Of a stretch of 64,000 nucleotides of DNA, positions 25,741 to 34,452 are shown piece by piece. The notes beneath the pieces were generated by a model, which was given only the letters and a program-made list of their open reading frames with translations, was not told where the DNA came from and did no database searches. The stretch's first letter is position 1, and the number at the start of each line of letters is the position of its first letter. Made by a program: the position numbers and the translations under genes. Origin of the DNA: Pseudonocardia oroxyli (GTDB lineage Bacteria; Actinomycetota; Actinomycetes; Mycobacteriales; Pseudonocardiaceae); the NCBI RefSeq assembly GCF_900102195.1, contig NZ_FNBE01000012.1, positions 1 to 64,000 on the forward strand. Reading direction: 5' to 3'.

Positions 25741-26915
25741 TGAGCCGGCCGCCTCTCCCGCTGGGGACGCACGGTCGCATCCGGATCTACAAACTCGGGC
25801 CCAAGCGGTACCGGGCGCGCACCCAGATCCGGGACTACGACGGCGTCGTGCGGGACGTCGAGCGGACCGGGCAGAGCGGTGCGGCGGCCGAGATCGCGTT
25901 GAAGGCGGCGTTGCGAGACCGGGGACGAGCGGCCCGGGACGGCGAGATCAACAGCGAGTCGACCGTCCGGCAGCTCGGGGAGCTGTGGTTGGCCGAGATC
26001 GACCGGGCCGTCCGTCTCGGCAAGCGCTCGCCATCGACGGCGCAGGCGTACCACTACCGCTTCGGTCGCCACATCCGCGACGGCATCGGGGCCCTGCGGC
26101 TGCGGGAGCTGTCGGTGTCCCGCCTCGACCGGCTCGTGATCGAGGTGCACGACCGCTTCGGCACGTCGGCGGCCAAGACGACCCGCACCGTCCTCAGCGG
26201 AATGATCGGGCTGGCCGTCCGGCACGACGTGCTCGACCGCAACCTCGTCCGCGACGTCGGCCGGATCGAGAGCGACACCTCCTCGGCCCGCGCCCTGACC
26301 GTCGACGAGGCGCGCGACCTGCGGGCGAAGCTACACGCCGATCAGCGTTGCCGGGACTGGGACCTGGTCGACTTCACCGACTTCATGCTCGCGACGGGTC
26401 TGCGGATCGGCGAGGCGTCGGCCATGACGTGGGCTGCGCTCGACCTCGAAGCGGGCACGGCGGAGGTGCGAGGCACGGTCGTCCGGATCACGGGTGAGGG
26501 CCTGGTGATCAAGCCGCGTCCGAAGAGCAAGAGCGGGTTCCGGAAGCTGGAGCTGCCGACGTGGGCGGTGGGGATGCTCATGCGCCGTCGGGCTGCCGCC
26601 GCTCCGAACCGGTGGGACGCCGTGTTCACCTCGCCGAACGGCGGGCTCCGCGACCCGTCCAACACTCAGTCCGATCTCCGGAAGGTGTTCACCGACGCCG
26701 GCTATGACTGGGTGACCTCGCACGTCTACCGCAAGACCGTCGCGACGCTGATGGACCAGGCCGGGCTCACCGCCCGCCAGGCGGCAGACCAGCTCGGCCA
26801 CTCCAAGGTGTCGATGACGCAGGACAACTACTTCGGGCGGAAGGTTGCCGAGACCGGCGCCGCCCGCGTCCTTGAGATCTTCGGCGAGTCAGGGACTCGA
26901 CCGACGAGAGAGTGA
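25740..26915 (+). CDS. int: tyrosine site-specific recombinase (AICE integrase)
   Basis: 391 residues. N-terminal arm-binding part, SAM-like core-binding domain (about 75-165), then the catalytic domain with R222 (TGLRIGEAS), H328 and R331 (SHVYRKT), H354 (LGHSK) and nucleophile Y364 (QDNYFGR). All catalytic residues are present. It lies about 1 kb from the tRNA-Lys att site, as usual for its own target. Start by the TGATG overlap with xis. Confidence 0.95.
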   Translation: MSRPPLPLGTHGRIRIYKLGPKRYRARTQIRDYDGVVRDVERTGQSGAAAEIALKAALRDRGRAARDGEINSESTVRQLGELWLAEIDRAVRLGKRSPSTAQAYHYRFGRHIRDGIGALRLRELSVSRLDRLVIEVHDRFGTSAAKTTRTVLSGMIGLAVRHDVLDRNLVRDVGRIESDTSSARALTVDEARDLRAKLHADQRCRDWDLVDFTDFMLATGLRIGEASAMTWAALDLEAGTAEVRGTVVRITGEGLVIKPRPKSKSGFRKLELPTWAVGMLMRRRAAAAPNRWDAVFTSPNGGLRDPSNTQSDLRKVFTDAGYDWVTSHVYRKTVATLMDQAGLTARQAADQLGHSKVSMTQDNYFGRKVAETGAARVLEIFGESGTRPTRE

Positions 26916-26961
26916 CATAGCTTAGCCCTCCTGAAACGTGACCGGGAGGACGTGGCCAGCC

Positions 26962-27786
26962 ATGCTTCACGAGAGGCCCCCGCATTGGACCCCTCTGTTG
27001 CGGGAGGCGGCTATCGCCGCAGAATCACTCTTCTCCGGACTCAATGCTCTCCGCAAGGCGGACCATACCTCAGAAGGGAGATATAGTCAGGCATTCTTCG
27101 GCATCACCATTGGCCTCGAAAGACTTTGCAAGCTCGCCATCCTCCTTGACTCAAAGATTTCATCCGGCCATTTCCCGTCGTCGAGAGAGCTCAAGAGAGA
27201 ATATAGGCACGATCTGACGAGACTCTTCGCAAAGATCGATGAGCTACGAGCGCCTTGGCATGAAGAGCTTCGATGGAGCCTCCCAGACGAGACCATCTGC
27301 AGGCGAGCGCTTCAGATACTCTCGGGCTTCGCCCAGATAACTCGCTACTACAACCTTGGCCAGCTTACCGGCGACTCCAACCCTGGAGCACGGGACCCCA
27401 TCGAGGAGTGGTACGACGAGGTCGGAGGCTGGATCCTTCGTGAGCGATACACACAGAAGCGAAGAGCCAGGGATGAATCAACCGCCAGACAGCTCCAGCG
27501 AGACCTCAGCATCGCCTACGTGGGCCACACCGCCGAGGACGGAACTTCCCTCGATACCGTCTATGCAGCAGCGCTACACGAACTACAGACTGACCTGGTT
27601 CAGCAGGAGGGCGTAGTAATCTGCGCATGCCTGGGGCGACATGTATCCGAGCTACTGCGAAGGTTGGTATGGAAGGCCCGAACAATCGACCTCTACATGG
27701 CCCCAGACCTTGACGAGTTCTTCCCACTCCTCAACCAACCCGAATCCGTCTTCCGACGGAGAAGGCGATACTCCGCCTACTGCTGA
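26962..27786 (+). CDS. protein of unknown function at the AICE right end, possibly HEPN-like
   Basis: 274 residues, mostly helical. The block YSQAFFGITIGLERLCKLAILLD (about residues 36-58) followed by YRHDLTRLF (about 77-85) resembles a group of uncharacterised helical proteins related to HEPN or Abi-like folds, but a clear Rx4-6H motif is not seen. Lower GC and A-rich codons mark it as cargo. GGGAGG lies 12 bases before the ATG, longer than usual; an in-frame GTG at 26938 is the alternative start. It ends 94 bases before the att repeat. Confidence 0.5.
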   Translation: MLHERPPHWTPLLREAAIAAESLFSGLNALRKADHTSEGRYSQAFFGITIGLERLCKLAILLDSKISSGHFPSSRELKREYRHDLTRLFAKIDELRAPWHEELRWSLPDETICRRALQILSGFAQITRYYNLGQLTGDSNPGARDPIEEWYDEVGGWILRERYTQKRRARDESTARQLQRDLSIAYVGHTAEDGTSLDTVYAAALHELQTDLVQQEGVVICACLGRHVSELLRRLVWKARTIDLYMAPDLDEFFPLLNQPESVFRRRRRYSAYC

Positions 27787-27821
27787 CACCATGACATCTC
27801 GGGGACCTGGGACGCATTACT

Positions 27822-27836
27822 GGGGGTATTCCGGGG
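27822..27836 (+). repeat. possible integrase arm-type motif, right
   Basis: GGGGGTATTCCGGGG, 14 of 15 positions like the left-arm motif at 15577-15591, 44 bases inside the right att repeat. See the left copy for the interpretation. Confidence 0.4.
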
Positions 27837-27880
27837 CCGCAGCCGCCGCAGGCTCGCGTCCGACGTCCTGACCTGCTGCT

Positions 27881-27918
27881 GAGTGGGCCCCCAGGGGATC
27901 GAACCCTGAACCCGCGGA
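27881..27918 (+). mobile_element. right attachment repeat of the AICE (attR core)
   Basis: 38 bases identical to 15418-15455. Bases 27884-27918 are the 3' part of tRNA-Lys, from the discriminator through the T-arm to the 3' side of the anticodon stem. The element therefore supplies the tRNA 3' end and keeps the tRNA functional. Confidence 0.92.
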
Positions 27919-27956
27919 TTAAAAGTCCGCTGCTCTGCCGATTGAGCTAGAGGCCC
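27884..27956 (-). tRNA. tRNA-Lys(TTT), AICE integration site
   Basis: 73 bases on the minus strand: acceptor GGGCCTC with GGGGCCC (one G-U pair), D-arm AGCTC...GAGC, anticodon stem GCGGA/TCCGC around CTTTTAA (anticodon TTT), T-arm CAGGG TTCGATC CCCTG. The 3' CCA is not encoded. The half nearest the element is shared with the attL repeat. Confidence 0.95.
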
Positions 27957-28017
27957 CGTCGCCGGCGGGCCGGCGCGTGAGGTCGAGCCTACTGGTCGGA
28001 CGGGCGGAGATCGCGGG

Positions 28018-28060
28018 GACTGGAGCAGGATCCGCGCTGAGCGCGGGTTCCGCTCCAGTC
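28018..28060. terminator. large hairpin between tRNA-Lys and dusB
   Basis: Two 20-base arms (GACTGGAGC...CCGCGC and GCGCGG...GCTCCAGTC) pair at 17 of 20 positions around a 3-base loop. No T-run follows. It could end a transcript from the tRNA side or act as a boundary before the dusB promoter region. Confidence 0.5.
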
Positions 28061-28118
28061 GCGGTGATCATGGGGCGGGTCGCGCCTGCGGCGACCCGGG
28101 CGTGGACAATGGGGAGCC

Positions 28119-29276
28119 GTGACACTGCTGGACTCCGCCCCCACCACTCGACCGGTGCTGCCGCCGTTGCGCATCGGGCGGCACGAGGTGAGCACGCCCG
28201 TCGTGCTCGCGCCGATGGCGGGGATCACCAACCCGGGGTTCCGGCGGCTGTGCCGGGAGCAGGGCGCGGGGTTCTACGTCTGCGAGATGATCACCAGCCG
28301 CGGGCTGGTGGAGAAGAACCCGCTGACCTTCCGGATGATCGCCTTCGACCCGGACGAGCAGCCGCGCAGCATGCAGCTCTACGGCGTGGACCCGGCCGCC
28401 ATGGGGCGGGCCGTCGCGATGATCCGCGAGCAGGACCTGGCCGACCACATCGACATGAACTTCGGCTGCCCCGTGCCCAAGGTGACCCGCCGGGGCGGCG
28501 GGGCGGCGCTGCCGTTCAAGCGCAGGCTCTTCGAGCGTCTGGTCCGCGCGGCCGTGGACAACGCGGGCGACCTGCCCGTCACGGTGAAGATGCGGATCGG
28601 CATCGACGACGAGCACGAGACCTTCCTCGAGGCCGGCCGGATCGCCGTGGACTCGGGCGTGGCGGCCGTGGCACTGCACGCCCGCACCGCCGCGCAGCGC
28701 TACTCCGGCCAGGCGGACTGGACGGCCATCGCGCGGCTGAGGGACCACCTGCCGTCGAGCATCCCGGTCCTGGGCAACGGGGACATCTTCTCCGCCGCGG
28801 ACGCCCTGCGGATGGTGCGGGAGACCGCGTGCGACGGGGTGGTCGTCGGGCGGGGGTGCCTCGGGCGGCCGTGGCTGTTCGGGGACCTGGAGGCCGCGTT
28901 CGCCGGTCGCCCGCTGCCGACGCCACCGAACCTGGGGCAGGTGGCCGCCACGCTGCGCAGGCACGCCGTGCTGCTGTGCGAGCACATGGGTGACCACAAG
29001 GGCATCCGGGACGTGCGCAAACACATCGCCTGGTACCTCAAGGGCTTCGCGGTGGGCGGGGATCTGCGCCGCGCGCTGGGGATGGTCGAGAGCATCGACC
29101 AGCTCGACGAGCTGTTGGCCCAGCTCGACCTGGACCAGGAGTTCCCCGCCGACGCCGAGGGTCCGCGCGGCAGGCAGGGCTCGCCCGGCAAGGTGGTCCT
29201 CCCCGAGCACTGGCTCGAGGACGCCGACGACCCGTCCGTGCCCTTCGGCGCGGAGCTCGACCACTCCGGCGGGTGA
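28119..29276 (+). CDS. dusB: tRNA-dihydrouridine synthase
   Basis: 385 residues of the Dus TIM-barrel family, which reduces uridines in tRNA D-loops with FMN. Seen are the FMN-binding PVVLAPMAGITNPGFRRL (about 27-44), MNFGCPVPKVTRRGGGAAL with the catalytic Cys, HARTAAQRYSGQADW, and VLGNGDIFS plus VVVGRGCLGRPW that hold the FMN phosphate. Start is the GTG at 28119; there is no strong SD, so a leaderless transcript is possible. Confidence 0.95.
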   Translation: MTLLDSAPTTRPVLPPLRIGRHEVSTPVVLAPMAGITNPGFRRLCREQGAGFYVCEMITSRGLVEKNPLTFRMIAFDPDEQPRSMQLYGVDPAAMGRAVAMIREQDLADHIDMNFGCPVPKVTRRGGGAALPFKRRLFERLVRAAVDNAGDLPVTVKMRIGIDDEHETFLEAGRIAVDSGVAAVALHARTAAQRYSGQADWTAIARLRDHLPSSIPVLGNGDIFSAADALRMVRETACDGVVVGRGCLGRPWLFGDLEAAFAGRPLPTPPNLGQVAATLRRHAVLLCEHMGDHKGIRDVRKHIAWYLKGFAVGGDLRRALGMVESIDQLDELLAQLDLDQEFPADAEGPRGRQGSPGKVVLPEHWLEDADDPSVPFGAELDHSGG

Positions 29277-29392
29277 TCACACCCGCTCGCCCGGTCGGGT
29301 GGGCGGGCACGCGAACGGGTAGGAACGCCCCTGGCGTCTCAAGAACCCCATCCGTCACGACGACAATAAGAGCGTCGGGGGAGGTGGACGCG

Positions 29393-30205
29393 ATGGAGAC
29401 CGGGACGGTCCGGACGTTGGTGCACGAGGCGCCCGCGTCCGGAGAGATCGAGGTGCCGCCCACGTCGCCGCACGCCCGCGCCGCGCTGCACACCGCCGCG
29501 GCCGAGCGGCTCGCGGCGGAAGGCGTGTGGGAGCAGGCGTACGACCATCTGCACGCCGCCGTCCGCCTGCTGCAGGGGGTCTCCGCGCACGACGAGCTGG
29601 ACCGGCTGCGCCGCGAGCACGCGGAGGCCCGCGAGCAGAGCCGCCGCGACAGCCTCACGGCCAGCTACAACCGCCGCTACCTCGATGAGCGGCTCGCCGC
29701 CCTGCTCTCGGAGGTGGAGCTGCGGTCCGGGCTGTGCCTCGCGTTGGTCGACATCGACCACTTCAAGCTGGTCAACGACACCCACGGGCACCTGTTCGGT
29801 GACCGGGTGCTGCAGGCGATGGTGTCCGAGCTGGACGCCGCACTGCCCGAGGCCGCCTTCTGCGCGCGGTACGGCGGCGAGGAGTTCGCGCTGGTGCTGC
29901 CCGGGCGGGACCTGGCGCAGGCCGTCGAGATCTCGGAGCAGGCCCGGGAGCGGATCGCCCGCTTCGACTGGTCGGAGCTGCACACCGACCTGCGGGTCAC
30001 CGTGAGCATCGGGGTGGCGCACGCGGCGGGGCGGATCGCGGACGTCGAGCGGCTCATCGGCGAGGCCGACCTGCTCCTCTACACGGCCAAGGCCGCCGGG
30101 CGGAACGCCGTGGCCTACCGCGCCGCCCGGGGTGGCCGGGTGCGGCTCGCCGGCGCCGCCGGGGCCCGCCGCTCCATCCCCCAGCCGGTCCGCACGACCG
30201 GCTGA
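29393..30205 (+). CDS. GGDEF-domain diguanylate cyclase
   Basis: 270 residues. An N-terminal helical, TPR-like part (about 30-85, ALHTAAAERLAAEGVWEQAYDHLHAAVRL) is followed by a coiled linker and a GGDEF domain from about residue 92 (RDSLTASYNRRYLDERL) with the active-site loop GGEEF (161-165). It should make cyclic di-GMP. The RxxD inhibitory site five residues before the loop is absent, so product feedback is not expected there. No membrane segment. GGGGGAGG lies 9 bases before the chosen ATG. Confidence 0.9.
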   Translation: METGTVRTLVHEAPASGEIEVPPTSPHARAALHTAAAERLAAEGVWEQAYDHLHAAVRLLQGVSAHDELDRLRREHAEAREQSRRDSLTASYNRRYLDERLAALLSEVELRSGLCLALVDIDHFKLVNDTHGHLFGDRVLQAMVSELDAALPEAAFCARYGGEEFALVLPGRDLAQAVEISEQARERIARFDWSELHTDLRVTVSIGVAHAAGRIADVERLIGEADLLLYTAKAAGRNAVAYRAARGGRVRLAGAAGARRSIPQPVRTTG

Positions 30206-30309
30206 CCCTCCGCCGGGTGGAGTATTGCGGCTCCGTAAACTCCGCGGCCGGGGGCGGACACGGCCGGTGACGGTCATGCCGCCCTCCGCTGTCGACGGGT
30301 GGAGGTGGC

Positions 30310-32688
30310 GTGGCGGACGACGGGGACCGGGAGCAGGGTCGGCGATCCCGCGCGGCACGGCGCGCCCGCGGGGAGGCGCCGTCCGACGACGTCCTCGCCC
30401 GCCTCGGCATCCGCGCGCCCGCCGAGGAGCCTGCCGCGCGCTGGCTGGACCGGGACGACGACCCGATCACCGAGGTGCACGGACATCCGCCGGTCCCGCC
30501 GCACCCGGTCGGGCCCACGGCTGCCGGTCCGGTTGCGGGGCCGGTTGCAGCTCCGCCGCCCGGCGCCCGGTCGCGGACGCCGGGTGGGCGCGCTCCGGCG
30601 TCTCCGCCGGTCGGTCCACGCGTCCCGGCTCCCCCGCCGAGTCACGGCGTGCCGCCGGAGGTGCGGAACCGCGGTCAGCGCGGGGCCGCGCCGAGGAGTG
30701 GGCCGGGCGATCTGCGGGCGCCGGCTGCGGAGGCGCGGACGCCGACAGCGGACTCGCGGCAGCCCGGTACGGATGCCCGTCCGCCGCGTGCGGACGTGCG
30801 GACGCCGGGCGCGGACGTGCGGACGGCGGGTGCGGACGTGCGGACGGCGGGAACCGATGCGCAGACGCCCGGTCCGGATGTGCGGAGGCCGATGGGGGAA
30901 CCGCGGCCGCCGGGTGCGGATACGCGGGCAGTGCAAACGGGGCGGGGGGAGCGGGCAGAGCAGCCGGGGCGGTTCGAGCGGGCCGAGCAGTCCGAGCGAT
31001 CGGCGCGATCCGAGCGGGCTGAGCCGTCCGCCCCGCCCGGCCCGTCCGCGCGGGCAGACCAGGCTGCCCCGCCCGCACGGGCAGAGCAGGCTGCCCCGTC
31101 CGCGCGGGCAGAGCGAGCCGAGCGACCGGGACGGGCCGAGTGGTCCGAGCCCTCCGAGCGACGGGCGCGGTCGGGGCAGGCCGAGCCGTCCGAGCCGCCC
31201 GAGCGGGCTGGATCGTCCGAGCGGCCGGCGGGATCTGAGCAGGGAGAGCGGGCCGAGCGCACCCGGGCGATCGACGCGAGCCTCACCCGGCTCACCGCCG
31301 CGCACGCGAGTGCGGACGAGGAGCCGCCCGTGCGGCGGGTGGGCCGACGGGCCGACGCCCCGCCTCGGCCCTCGCGGGCACGGACCGTCGGCCGGGTCGC
31401 GGTCGCGGCGGGCGCGGCGCTGGTGTTCCTGCTGGTCGCGGGCGGGTGGGGCGCGCAGCGCTGGATGGACTCGACCGTCCGCACCGTCTCCGCGCTCGAG
31501 CCCTCGACCGGCGTGGTCGACGCCGCCGCCCAGGCGGGTGACGAGAACCTGCTGATGCTCGGCACCGCCTCCGGGACGTCCGGCACGCCCGGGGCCCGCA
31601 ACGGGACCGACACCGTGGTGCTGACGCACGTGCCCGCGGACGGGAGCCGGGCCGTGGCCGTCTCGTTCCCGACGGCGTTGGAGATCAACCGTCCGCCGTG
31701 TCCGCGCTGGGACGCCGCGGCCGCGACCTACCTCGACGAGACCGTCCCGGCCGAGACCCGGACGTCGCTCGCGAGCGCGTACCGGGTCGGCGGTCCCGGA
31801 TGCCTGGTCCGGACGGTGCAGCAGATGTCGGGCATCCCCATCACCAAGTTCATCGCGTTGGACGTGCCGGGGATCGCCGGGATGGTGGACGCGCTCGGCG
31901 GCGTGGAGATGTGCGTGGAACGGCCGATCGGCACGGTGCCCGCCGGGACGTCCCGACTGGACGGCGCCCAAGCCGCCCTCGTCGCCCAGGCGGCGGGGAG
32001 CCCGCCGGAGCCGGACACCGTGCTCGTCGATCGCAGGCAGCGGCTGCTCGCGGCGACGTTCGGGGAGGCGCTGTCGGCGTCCACGCTGCTCTCCCCCACC
32101 GCCACCCGGGACTTCGCGGCCGCCCTTGGCCGCAGCATGCTGGCGGACGGGGCCGGGATCCAGGACGTCCTGCGCCTGCTGACCGGGGAGGCGGAGCGGA
32201 CCGTGGTCCCCCTGCCGGTCGGCTCCGTGCCCAACACCCGCGGCAACCTCGACCTGCAGGACGCCGAGGCCAACCGGCTGTTCAAGGCGCTGCGCGAGCA
32301 CGCGCCGCTGCCGGAGGTCACCACCCCGGTCGCGACGGCCTCGGGGCCCGAGCCCGCGGACGTCACCGTCAACGTGCTGAACGCGGCCGACCGGACCGGC
32401 CTCGCGGGCCAGGTCGGCGACAGCCTGCGCGCACTGGGGTTCGGGGTCGGGGAGGTCGGGAACGCCGCGGAGCCCTCCACCGACACGGTGCTGCGGTTCT
32501 CGCCCGACCGCGCTGACGCCGCGGGCCTGCTCGGCCGGGTCGTGCCCGCCGCGCGTCTCCTGCAGGACCCCGCCGGGACGAGCACGCTGCAGCTGGTCCT
32601 CGGGACCTCGTTCGACGGCACCGTGCGCGCGCCCGCCGCGGACGACACCGCCGCCGGGCCCGCCGCCGATCCCGTGAGCTGCGCCTGA
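30310..32688 (+). CDS. LytR-CpsA-Psr family protein with LytR_C domain, atypical
   Basis: 792 residues. The first about 350 are disordered, rich in Ala, Arg, Pro, Glu and Ser with repeated units ([16 protein letters not shown] and SERAE-type). One membrane segment is at about 363-382, then an extracytoplasmic LCP domain ([57 protein letters not shown]) and a C-terminal LytR_C domain ([21 protein letters not shown]). LCP enzymes attach envelope polymers to peptidoglycan. The usual SIPRD strand with its phosphate-binding Arg is replaced by SFPTALE, so activity is doubtful. Confidence 0.8.
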   Translation: MADDGDREQGRRSRAARRARGEAPSDDVLARLGIRAPAEEPAARWLDRDDDPITEVHGHPPVPPHPVGPTAAGPVAGPVAAPPPGARSRTPGGRAPASPPVGPRVPAPPPSHGVPPEVRNRGQRGAAPRSGPGDLRAPAAEARTPTADSRQPGTDARPPRADVRTPGADVRTAGADVRTAGTDAQTPGPDVRRPMGEPRPPGADTRAVQTGRGERAEQPGRFERAEQSERSARSERAEPSAPPGPSARADQAAPPARAEQAAPSARAERAERPGRAEWSEPSERRARSGQAEPSEPPERAGSSERPAGSEQGERAERTRAIDASLTRLTAAHASADEEPPVRRVGRRADAPPRPSRARTVGRVAVAAGAALVFLLVAGGWGAQRWMDSTVRTVSALEPSTGVVDAAAQAGDENLLMLGTASGTSGTPGARNGTDTVVLTHVPADGSRAVAVSFPTALEINRPPCPRWDAAAATYLDETVPAETRTSLASAYRVGGPGCLVRTVQQMSGIPITKFIALDVPGIAGMVDALGGVEMCVERPIGTVPAGTSRLDGAQAALVAQAAGSPPEPDTVLVDRRQRLLAATFGEALSASTLLSPTATRDFAAALGRSMLADGAGIQDVLRLLTGEAERTVVPLPVGSVPNTRGNLDLQDAEANRLFKALREHAPLPEVTTPVATASGPEPADVTVNVLNAADRTGLAGQVGDSLRALGFGVGEVGNAAEPSTDTVLRFSPDRADAAGLLGRVVPAARLLQDPAGTSTLQLVLGTSFDGTVRAPAADDTAAGPAADPVSCA
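30793..30855 (+). repeat. 24-base tandem repeat inside the LCP gene
   Basis: About two and a half copies of a GCGGACGTGCGGACGSCGGG-type unit encode repeated GADVRTAG. It is in the predicted disordered region and keeps frame; copy-number variation between strains would be expected. Confidence 0.7.
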
Positions 32689-32707
32689 GGCGAACGGCGC
32701 ACCGACC

Positions 32708-32729
32708 GTTCATCCGCGGTTCACGTCCT
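32708..32729 (+). promoter_or_regulatory. PHO box upstream of phoU (first copy)
   Basis: GTTCATCCGCG and GTTCACGTCCT are adjacent 11-base direct repeats of the actinobacterial PhoP-binding type (GTTCA core). They end 39 bases before the phoU ATG. Confidence 0.75.
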
Positions 32730-32768
32730 GCTGCTGTGCGTCCCGGCCCGCCCCTCTACCCTCGGCCT

Positions 32769-33425
32769 ATGCGCGACGCGTACACGGACCAACTCGACGA
32801 GCTGGCGGGGGCCCTCGCCGGCATGTGCGAGGACGTCGCGACCGCGATGGAGAAGGCCACCCGCGCGCTGCTCGAGGCGGACCTCAAGCTGGCCGAGCAG
32901 GTCATCGACGAGGACCTGAAGATCGACGAGATCCGGCACGCCGCCGAGGAGAAGGCCTTCGCCCTGCTCGTCCTGCAGGCCCCGGTCGCCACCGACCTGC
33001 GGATCGTCGTGTCCGCGATCCACGGCGCGGGGGACATCGAGCGCATGGGCGATCTGGCGCTGCACGTGGCACAGGCCGCGCGGCGCCGACACCCGCAGCC
33101 CGTCCTGCCCGCGGAGATCGCCCCGTACTTCGCCGAGATGGGGCGGATCGGTGTGGAGCTGGCGCGCAAGGCCGTCTCGGTGATCGAGACCCGCGACCTC
33201 GCCGCCGCCGCGGAGCTCGAGTCGGACGACGACGCGATGGACGACCTGCACAAGCACATGTTCACGGTGCTGATGGACCGCAACTGGGACCACGGCGTCG
33301 AGGCGGCCGTGGACGTCACCCTGCTGGCCCGGTTCTACGAGCGCTACGCCGACCACGCCGTCGCCGTCGCGCGGCGGATCGTCTACGTGATCACCGGACA
33401 GATGCCGGGCCCGCTCGCGGTTTGA
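32769..33425 (+). CDS. phoU: PhoU-type phosphate signalling regulator (first copy)
   Basis: 218 residues made of two three-helix PhoU repeats. Both repeats carry the metal-binding pattern: [29 protein letters not shown] (about 79-107) and [22 protein letters not shown] near the end. PhoU links the Pst transporter to the PhoR kinase and represses the Pho regulon when phosphate is plentiful. Its PHO box and position near pstSCAB agree. It may correspond to one of the two mycobacterial PhoY proteins. Confidence 0.95.
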   Translation: MRDAYTDQLDELAGALAGMCEDVATAMEKATRALLEADLKLAEQVIDEDLKIDEIRHAAEEKAFALLVLQAPVATDLRIVVSAIHGAGDIERMGDLALHVAQAARRRHPQPVLPAEIAPYFAEMGRIGVELARKAVSVIETRDLAAAAELESDDDAMDDLHKHMFTVLMDRNWDHGVEAAVDVTLLARFYERYADHAVAVARRIVYVITGQMPGPLAV

Positions 33426-33454
33426 GCGGATCCCGCCGGGGGCACACCGGTCGC

Positions 33455-33664
33455 ATGTCGAGTCACGTGTACCGGGTCACCGAGATCGTGGGCACCTCCC
33501 CCGACAGCGTCGACGACGCCATCCGCAACGGGGTTCAGCGGGCGTCGCAGACGTTGCGGGAGATGGACTGGTTCGAGGTGACCGAGATACGCGGACACCT
33601 CCAGGAGGGCGCGGTCGAGTACTTCCAGGTCGGGCTCAAGGTCGGCTTCCGCCTGGAGGAGTAG
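33455..33664 (+). CDS. dodecin, flavin-binding protein
   Basis: 69 residues, the full dodecin length: MSSHVYRVTEIVGTSPDSVDDAIRNGVQRASQT, the Trp-containing strand MDWFEVTEIRGHL that stacks the flavin, and VEYFQVGLKVGFRLEE. Dodecins form 12-mers that store FMN or CoA. It sits between the two phoU genes, 29 bases after the first, so it may be co-expressed under phosphate control. Confidence 0.93.
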   Translation: MSSHVYRVTEIVGTSPDSVDDAIRNGVQRASQTLREMDWFEVTEIRGHLQEGAVEYFQVGLKVGFRLEE

Positions 33665-33676
33665 GCACCTCCCGGC

Positions 33677-33698
33677 GTTCACCGACCGTTCATCCGGT
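33677..33698 (+). promoter_or_regulatory. PHO box upstream of phoU (second copy)
   Basis: GTTCACCGACC and GTTCATCCGGT are adjacent 11-base direct repeats with the GTTCA core, 40 bases before the GTG of the second phoU. Spacing and position match the box before the first phoU. Confidence 0.75.
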
Positions 33699-33738
33699 CT
33701 CGCCCGCCCGTTGGCCGGGCGCTCCGTACGCTGGGCCC

Positions 33739-34398
33739 GTGCGGCGGGAGACCATGGCGGAGAACATCGCCGCCCTGCAGGCGATGCTCGGTGAGCTCGC
33801 GGACGCCGTGGTCGTCGCCTTCCGCGGGGCCACCACCGCACTGCTCGACGGACGGGCCCGCGTGGCCGATCGCGTGATCGCGGGCGACCCGGAGCTGGAC
33901 GATCTCCGGGCCCGCATCGAGGCGCTGGCCACCGAGACCATCACGATCTTCGCGCCCGTCGGGCCGGACATGCGGATCCTGGTGTCCGCCATCCAGTCGG
34001 CCCACGAGCTGGAGCGGATGGGCGATCTCGCCCAGCACGTCGCCGAGATCGCGCAACGCCGGGCGCCGGAGCCCGCCGTCCCGTCGGTGGCCCACGACCT
34101 CTTCCGGGACTTCAGCGCGCAGGCGATCGCCATGGTCGCCAAGTCCGCGCAGGTCCTGCGCACGCGCAACGTCGTCCTCGCGCTCGAGCTCGAGCAGGAC
34201 GACGACCGGGTGGACGCCCTGCACCGGGAGCTGTTCGCCCTGATGTTCGGCGAGCAGTGGACCTGCGGCATCCCCGCCGCGGTGGACGTCACGCTGCTGG
34301 CGAGGTTCTACGAGCGGATCGCCGACCACGCCGTCGCGCTGTCCGAGCGCACGGTCTATGAAGTGACCGGGCGCCACCCCGAATCCCTGCAGCTCTGA
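33739..34398 (+). CDS. phoU: PhoU-type phosphate signalling regulator (second copy)
   Basis: 219 residues from the GTG at 33739 (an ATG at 33754 is possible). Two PhoU repeats are present: VGPDMRILVSAIQSAHELERMGDLAQHV and [22 protein letters not shown]. It is clearly a diverged paralogue of the first copy. It is convergent with pstB across a perfect palindrome. Position next to pstB and mshD matches that of phoY2 in Mycobacterium. Confidence 0.93.
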   Translation: MRRETMAENIAALQAMLGELADAVVVAFRGATTALLDGRARVADRVIAGDPELDDLRARIEALATETITIFAPVGPDMRILVSAIQSAHELERMGDLAQHVAEIAQRRAPEPAVPSVAHDLFRDFSAQAIAMVAKSAQVLRTRNVVLALELEQDDDRVDALHRELFALMFGEQWTCGIPAAVDVTLLARFYERIADHAVALSERTVYEVTGRHPESLQL

Positions 34399-34400
34399 AC

Positions 34401-34444
34401 CCGTGAGCGGCGATCGTCGCCATGGCGACGATCGCCGCTCACGG
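34401..34444. terminator. perfect 44-base palindrome, dispersed repeat copy 2
   Basis: The 44 bases are their own reverse complement (CCGTGAGCGGCGAT... with centre GCCATGGC). It fills the gap between the convergent phoU and pstB genes and should end transcription from both sides or protect both 3' ends. It is 39/42 identical to 7967-8008. Confidence 0.8.
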
Positions 34445-34452
34445 GTCGGGGG

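Larger units (their letters stand above)
15418..27918. mobile_element. actinomycete integrative and conjugative element (AICE)
   Basis: About 12.5 kb between 38-bp identical direct repeats, integrated into tRNA-Lys(UUU). It encodes the diagnostic AICE set in the usual order: GntR/KorSA-like repressor, FtsK/SpoIIIE-type Tra for double-stranded DNA transfer, Spd-like membrane protein, HUH-type Rep, small MerR-like Xis and tyrosine integrase. Transfer, replication, excision and integration genes all appear intact, so the element may be active. Cargo genes with lower GC lie between the left end and the regulator, and between int and the tRNA. Confidence 0.93.

Noticed and set aside
30793..30855. 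Regular short repeats that could suggest a CRISPR array.
   Set aside because: The units are contiguous without spacers and code for a repeated peptide in frame inside the LCP gene. No cas genes are present. No CRISPR array was seen anywhere in the window.
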